The notes under the pieces are model-generated. The model did not search any database. It saw only the letters and a list, made by a program, of their open reading frames with translations, and was not told where the DNA came from. The position numbers were made by a program, and so were the translations under genes. From contig CAWCOU010000006.1 in assembly GCA_963797335.1 (NCBI GenBank), forward strand, positions 1 through 64,000: DNA of 64,000 nucleotides. The letters run 5' to 3'. This DNA is from CAWCOU01 sp963797335 (lineage in GTDB: Bacteria; Pseudomonadota; Gammaproteobacteria; JAURND01). Of this stretch, positions 61,493-64,000 are shown piece by piece (position 1 is the first letter of the stretch; every line of letters begins with the position of its first letter).

Positions 61493-62898
61493 GTATTACT
61501 CAAGAAATTAGCATACTCGTTTAAACAGAACTGCTGTGTTGCGTTTAACGGTCGGGTCTCCAACAACTGAGTAATGATTTCTAAAGCGCCCCCAATTGTC
61601 AGGCGGCTTTGGCCGCGATAATCCATTAAGCTTTGTCCCTGCTGGAGATTTTGCAAGTAAGACTTAAATTGTGCCTTCGACGTATTATTACTCAAATAGG
61701 AGGGATAATGCCTGCCCAATAAACGTAAGGCAATTTCTTGCAAAACGGGGTGAGTAAATTGTTGCGCAACGGCGTATTTTTTATCGGGCGTTGCTCGATG
61801 AAATTGCGTGCTTAATTGCTGCTCTTGCGGAGTAAGAAAACCAAATTCATAAAGCCATGCATCGGCATCTAAATGCGGAATTTTGGGGTAGGTATATTCC
61901 AGATGGTAATCTTTAATCGCGGCGAAAATCGTCGGATTGCTTTGCAGCCAAACCAAGTTGGCTTGCATGGTATGTTGTCGTTCTGGCGATAAATGTTGGG
62001 TGAATCTAGGGATAAGCGGTAGTAAGAGATTACCCTCTCCGGCCTTCTTGCGTACGACCCAGGTTTGCTCCGGGATATTTTCACACGTAGTGTCGGCAAG
62101 CTCAGGTTGATCCAGGCGCAACCACAAGGTTTGGTTTTTGTAATGGCGGTGTTGGCCTAGAGCAAGGGCGGGGAATTGATAAAAATCCCGGGTTCCTGCT
62201 TTTCCTATCATTAATCCGAGTAAATAGGGTTGATTGCTATCGGCAAAAGCAGAGGAGAGTTGCTTGACGCGTTCTAGGTCGGTTTGTTTATTAAAATAGC
62301 CGAGGGCGTATTCCCACATGTTCCGTTCTTGGAAAAATCGCCTGGCCAAGGCCAGCGTCGCTTCCACGTCGACAAGGGCATTATGGGCGCTGCCTTGAGC
62401 TAATTGGTTTGCTGCGCTTAGATGCTCTAATTTTAAACTGGTTTTTCCGTCGATGACGGGCCAGTGCAATAGGTCGTGTTTGTAGAGAAAGTACAATTGG
62501 GTGATGGGTAATAAATCAAAGCGGCCGCAGTCCTGGGCAAATTGATGCGTATACGGAGGCAATAGATTACGGAAAAACGAAAAACGCAGGAATTCATCGT
62601 CAAAGCCCAACGTGTTATATCCGCCACTGAGGGTGCCAGGTTGATTTAAGAGGGCATGGATTTTCTCCATGGCAGCCAGTTCGGATTCGCCGTGCTGCAT
62701 GTCTTGAATGCCAATGCCGTGCACTAGCATGGCTTCTGGGTCGGGGATAACGTCGCAATTTAATTTGATCTGGATTTCAACGCGCTCGATTTCTTCCAAT
62801 TCCAGCGTGGTGCGAATGGCAGCGAATTGCAGCACCTGGTCGAAACACTTGTTTCGCCCCGTAGTTTCCACGTCATAAAATAGGTAAGTTTTTTCCAT
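61489..62898 (-). CDS. sbcB: Exodeoxyribonuclease I
   Basis: A 3'-5' single-strand DNA exonuclease used in recombination and mismatch repair. It has 469 residues. The DEDD active site begins with Asp9 and Glu11 in FYDVETTG; further parts are GYNTLGFDDEFLRF and AHNALVDVEATLALARRF. The C-terminal SH3-like and helical domains are present by length. The minus-strand start has a weak upstream AGGGAGAAT. It precedes the antiporter gene on the same strand. Confidence 0.95.
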   Translation of the reverse strand: MEKTYLFYDVETTGRNKCFDQVLQFAAIRTTLELEEIERVEIQIKLNCDVIPDPEAMLVHGIGIQDMQHGESELAAMEKIHALLNQPGTLSGGYNTLGFDDEFLRFSFFRNLLPPYTHQFAQDCGRFDLLPITQLYFLYKHDLLHWPVIDGKTSLKLEHLSAANQLAQGSAHNALVDVEATLALARRFFQERNMWEYALGYFNKQTDLERVKQLSSAFADSNQPYLLGLMIGKAGTRDFYQFPALALGQHRHYKNQTLWLRLDQPELADTTCENIPEQTWVVRKKAGEGNLLLPLIPRFTQHLSPERQHTMQANLVWLQSNPTIFAAIKDYHLEYTYPKIPHLDADAWLYEFGFLTPQEQQLSTQFHRATPDKKYAVAQQFTHPVLQEIALRLLGRHYPSYLSNNTSKAQFKSYLQNLQQGQSLMDYRGQSRLTIGGALEIITQLLETRPLNATQQFCLNEYANFLSNT

Positions 62899-62904
62899 AA
62901 TTCT

Positions 62905-63110
62905 CCCTAATCTGCCCTAAGGGCACTTTCTCCCACTAGGGGTATAGGCGTCAACTTAAGGAAAACATCTTGAAATATCCTTCTCCCACAAGGGGCGTTG
63001 TTGAATAATTCAAATTTTCTAAATATTCTCCTTCTCCCACAAGGGGAGAAGGAGTTTTGTGCGATTTATTCAACAAAGCCCCCACAAGGGGAGAAGGAGA
63101 GTATTTTCTT
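62905..63110. repeat. Nested repeat region between sbcB and trpS
   Basis: Contains CCCTAAGGGCACTTTCTCCC, a TATAGGCGTCAACTTAAGG end, and several CCTTCTCCCACAAGGGG palindromes. One of these palindromes is split by the 87-base element at 62994-63080. No gene is present. It follows trpS on the minus strand and lies upstream of sbcB. Confidence 0.75.
62994..63080. mobile_element. 87-base MITE with IS903-like ends and 9-bp target duplication
   Basis: Ends are GGCGTTGTTGAATAATTC and, read inward from the right, GGCTTTGTTGAATAAATC. The latter is the well-known terminal sequence of IS903-group (IS5 family) elements. CCCACAAGG occurs directly at both sides (62985-62993 and 63081-63089). Removing the element and one copy restores a perfect palindrome CCTTCTCCCACAAGGGGAG. 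That group makes 9-bp duplications, in agreement. Confidence 0.85.
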
Positions 63111-63114
63111 AGGT

Positions 63115-64000
63115 TTACGACAGTGGTATAAGGCCTAGTACATCGTGTACCTGCTGGAGCAGTTGATTCGCTCGTTGCCCTGCTTTTTCCGCGCCGCGGG
63201 TTAATATCGCTTGTAAAACCGCATTGTCAGACCGTAAAGCTTGATACTGTTGCTGAATAGGTTTTAAGTGTTCGACAATGGCATCGGCCAGTTCATTTTT
63301 AAATCGGCCATAACCGCCGGTGGCATAGGTGGCTTCTAATTGCGCTATGGTTTGTCCAGTCACCCCGGCAAATAAGGTTAATAAATTGGCAACGCCAGGT
63401 TTATTTTCGAGATCGTAACGCACCTCACTGCCAGAATCGGTGACTGCACGTTTTAACTTATTGCGAATGAGCTCTGGCGAATCGAGCAGGCCGATATAGT
63501 TATGCTCATTGGTATCCGACTTAGACATTTTCTGCGTGGGATCCTGTAAGCTCATGATTCTAGCGCCTTGGGGAGGGATATAAGGCTCAGGCACTGTAAA
63601 AATAGGGCCGTAGAGATGATTAAAACGCAGTGCCACATCCCGGGTTAGTTCCAAATGTTGCTTTTGATCCTCCCCCACCGGCACTTTCGCGGTGTTATAC
63701 AACAAGATATCCGCCGCCATTAACACCGGGTAATCAAATAGCCCGGCATTGATATTGTGGGCATGGCGGCGGGATTTGTCTTTAAATTGCGTCATACGGT
63801 TTAACTCACCGATCTGGGTAAAACAATTTAGAATCCAGGTGAGTTGGGCGTGGGCTGGCACATGCGATTGCACAAACAGGATATTATTTTCCGGGTGGAT
63901 GCCGCAGGCGATGTATAAGGCCAGAAAGTCATAACAGCGTTGCCTAAGCAAGGCGGGGTCTTGCCTCACGGTGAGGGTATGCAGGTCGACCAGCATAAAC
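63115..64000 (-). CDS. trpS: Tryptophanyl-tRNA synthetase, 5' end cut by the window
   Basis: Class I aminoacyl-tRNA synthetase that charges tRNA-Trp. The visible C-terminal 294 or so residues include FMLVDLHTLTVRQ at the cut edge, VPVGEDQKQHLELTRDVA and the KMSKSD motif that binds ATP, with the ordinary C-terminal helical domain. The HIGH-like motif (usually near residue 15) would lie beyond base 64000, so the apparent Met at 63996 is not the start. The stop is TAA at 63115-63117. Confidence 0.95.
   Translation of the reverse strand, partial: FMLVDLHTLTVRQDPALLRQRCYDFLALYIACGIHPENNILFVQSHVPAHAQLTWILNCFTQIGELNRMTQFKDKSRRHAHNINAGLFDYPVLMAADILLYNTAKVPVGEDQKQHLELTRDVALRFNHLYGPIFTVPEPYIPPQGARIMSLQDPTQKMSKSDTNEHNYIGLLDSPELIRNKLKRAVTDSGSEVRYDLENKPGVANLLTLFAGVTGQTIAQLEATYATGGYGRFKNELADAIVEHLKPIQQQYQALRSDNAVLQAILTRGAEKAGQRANQLLQQVHDVLGLIPLS

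Overview
The window reads as chromosomal DNA of a gammaproteobacterium, most likely from the order Legionellales (Coxiella/Legionella relatives). Three things point there. The housekeeping gene orders are gammaproteobacterial (yceD-rpmF-plsX-fabHDG-acpP-fabF-mltG-tmk, ffh-ypjD-corB, lpoA-yraN-diaA-dolP). Several large eukaryote-like or unrecognised proteins have the look of Dot/Icm (type IVB) effectors. One of these has a PmrA-box-like promoter of the Legionella/Coxiella type. The genus cannot be named from the sequence alone. No rRNA, tRNA, CRISPR array, phage module or intact transposase was found.

Layout. 3-9808: a partial L,D-transpeptidase; a POT transporter-metN-metI operon ending in a broken metQ; ubiG; ilvE; a CPA1 Na+/H+ antiporter; a rubredoxin-reductase-like flavoprotein. 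10026-20521: an accessory block of four large proteins: two Sel1-repeat proteins, one with a RAP-like domain, and two proteins with a C-terminal double-TM hairpin, one of which carries a roughly 38-residue 'FP' repeat solenoid. 20690-32554: alanine dehydrogenase, then the fatty acid/phospholipid synthesis cluster, mltG, tmk, scpA, a frameshifted scpB and rluB. 32764-38606: a second POT transporter, ribD, ribBA, a PerM-like permease and two small membrane proteins. 38747-43349: the lpoA-yraN-diaA-dolP envelope cluster and cca, with a 624-base non-coding gap that may hold a structured RNA. 43380-46656: a four-gene minus-strand operon (esterase, DgoK-like kinase, MidA-like methyltransferase, atypical QueD-like protein). 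47012-57336: lptM-lysA, ffh, ypjD, corB, and a pilin/secreted protein/RND efflux group. 57333-59372: another large protein with a C-terminal TM hairpin. 59645-64000: a YbaL/Kef-type antiporter, sbcB and a partial trpS.

The housekeeping part supplies membrane lipid synthesis, cell wall maintenance, cofactor synthesis (riboflavin, ubiquinone) and peptide/amino acid uptake. That fits a nutritionally dependent intracellular bacterium that imports peptides through two POT carriers. Reduction is under way: metQ carries several frame lesions, scpB has a one-base frameshift near its start, yceD lacks its C-terminus, and Cca has lost its HD site.

Intergenic DNA is crowded with non-autonomous mobile elements. 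One MITE family has GTAAC(T) ends and 8-bp target duplications that can be seen directly at three insertions. A second has ends like those of IS903-group elements and a 9-bp duplication. A third has GGCGTCAACTTA ends. Several sit exactly at gene 3' ends, supplying stop codons or extra C-terminal residues.
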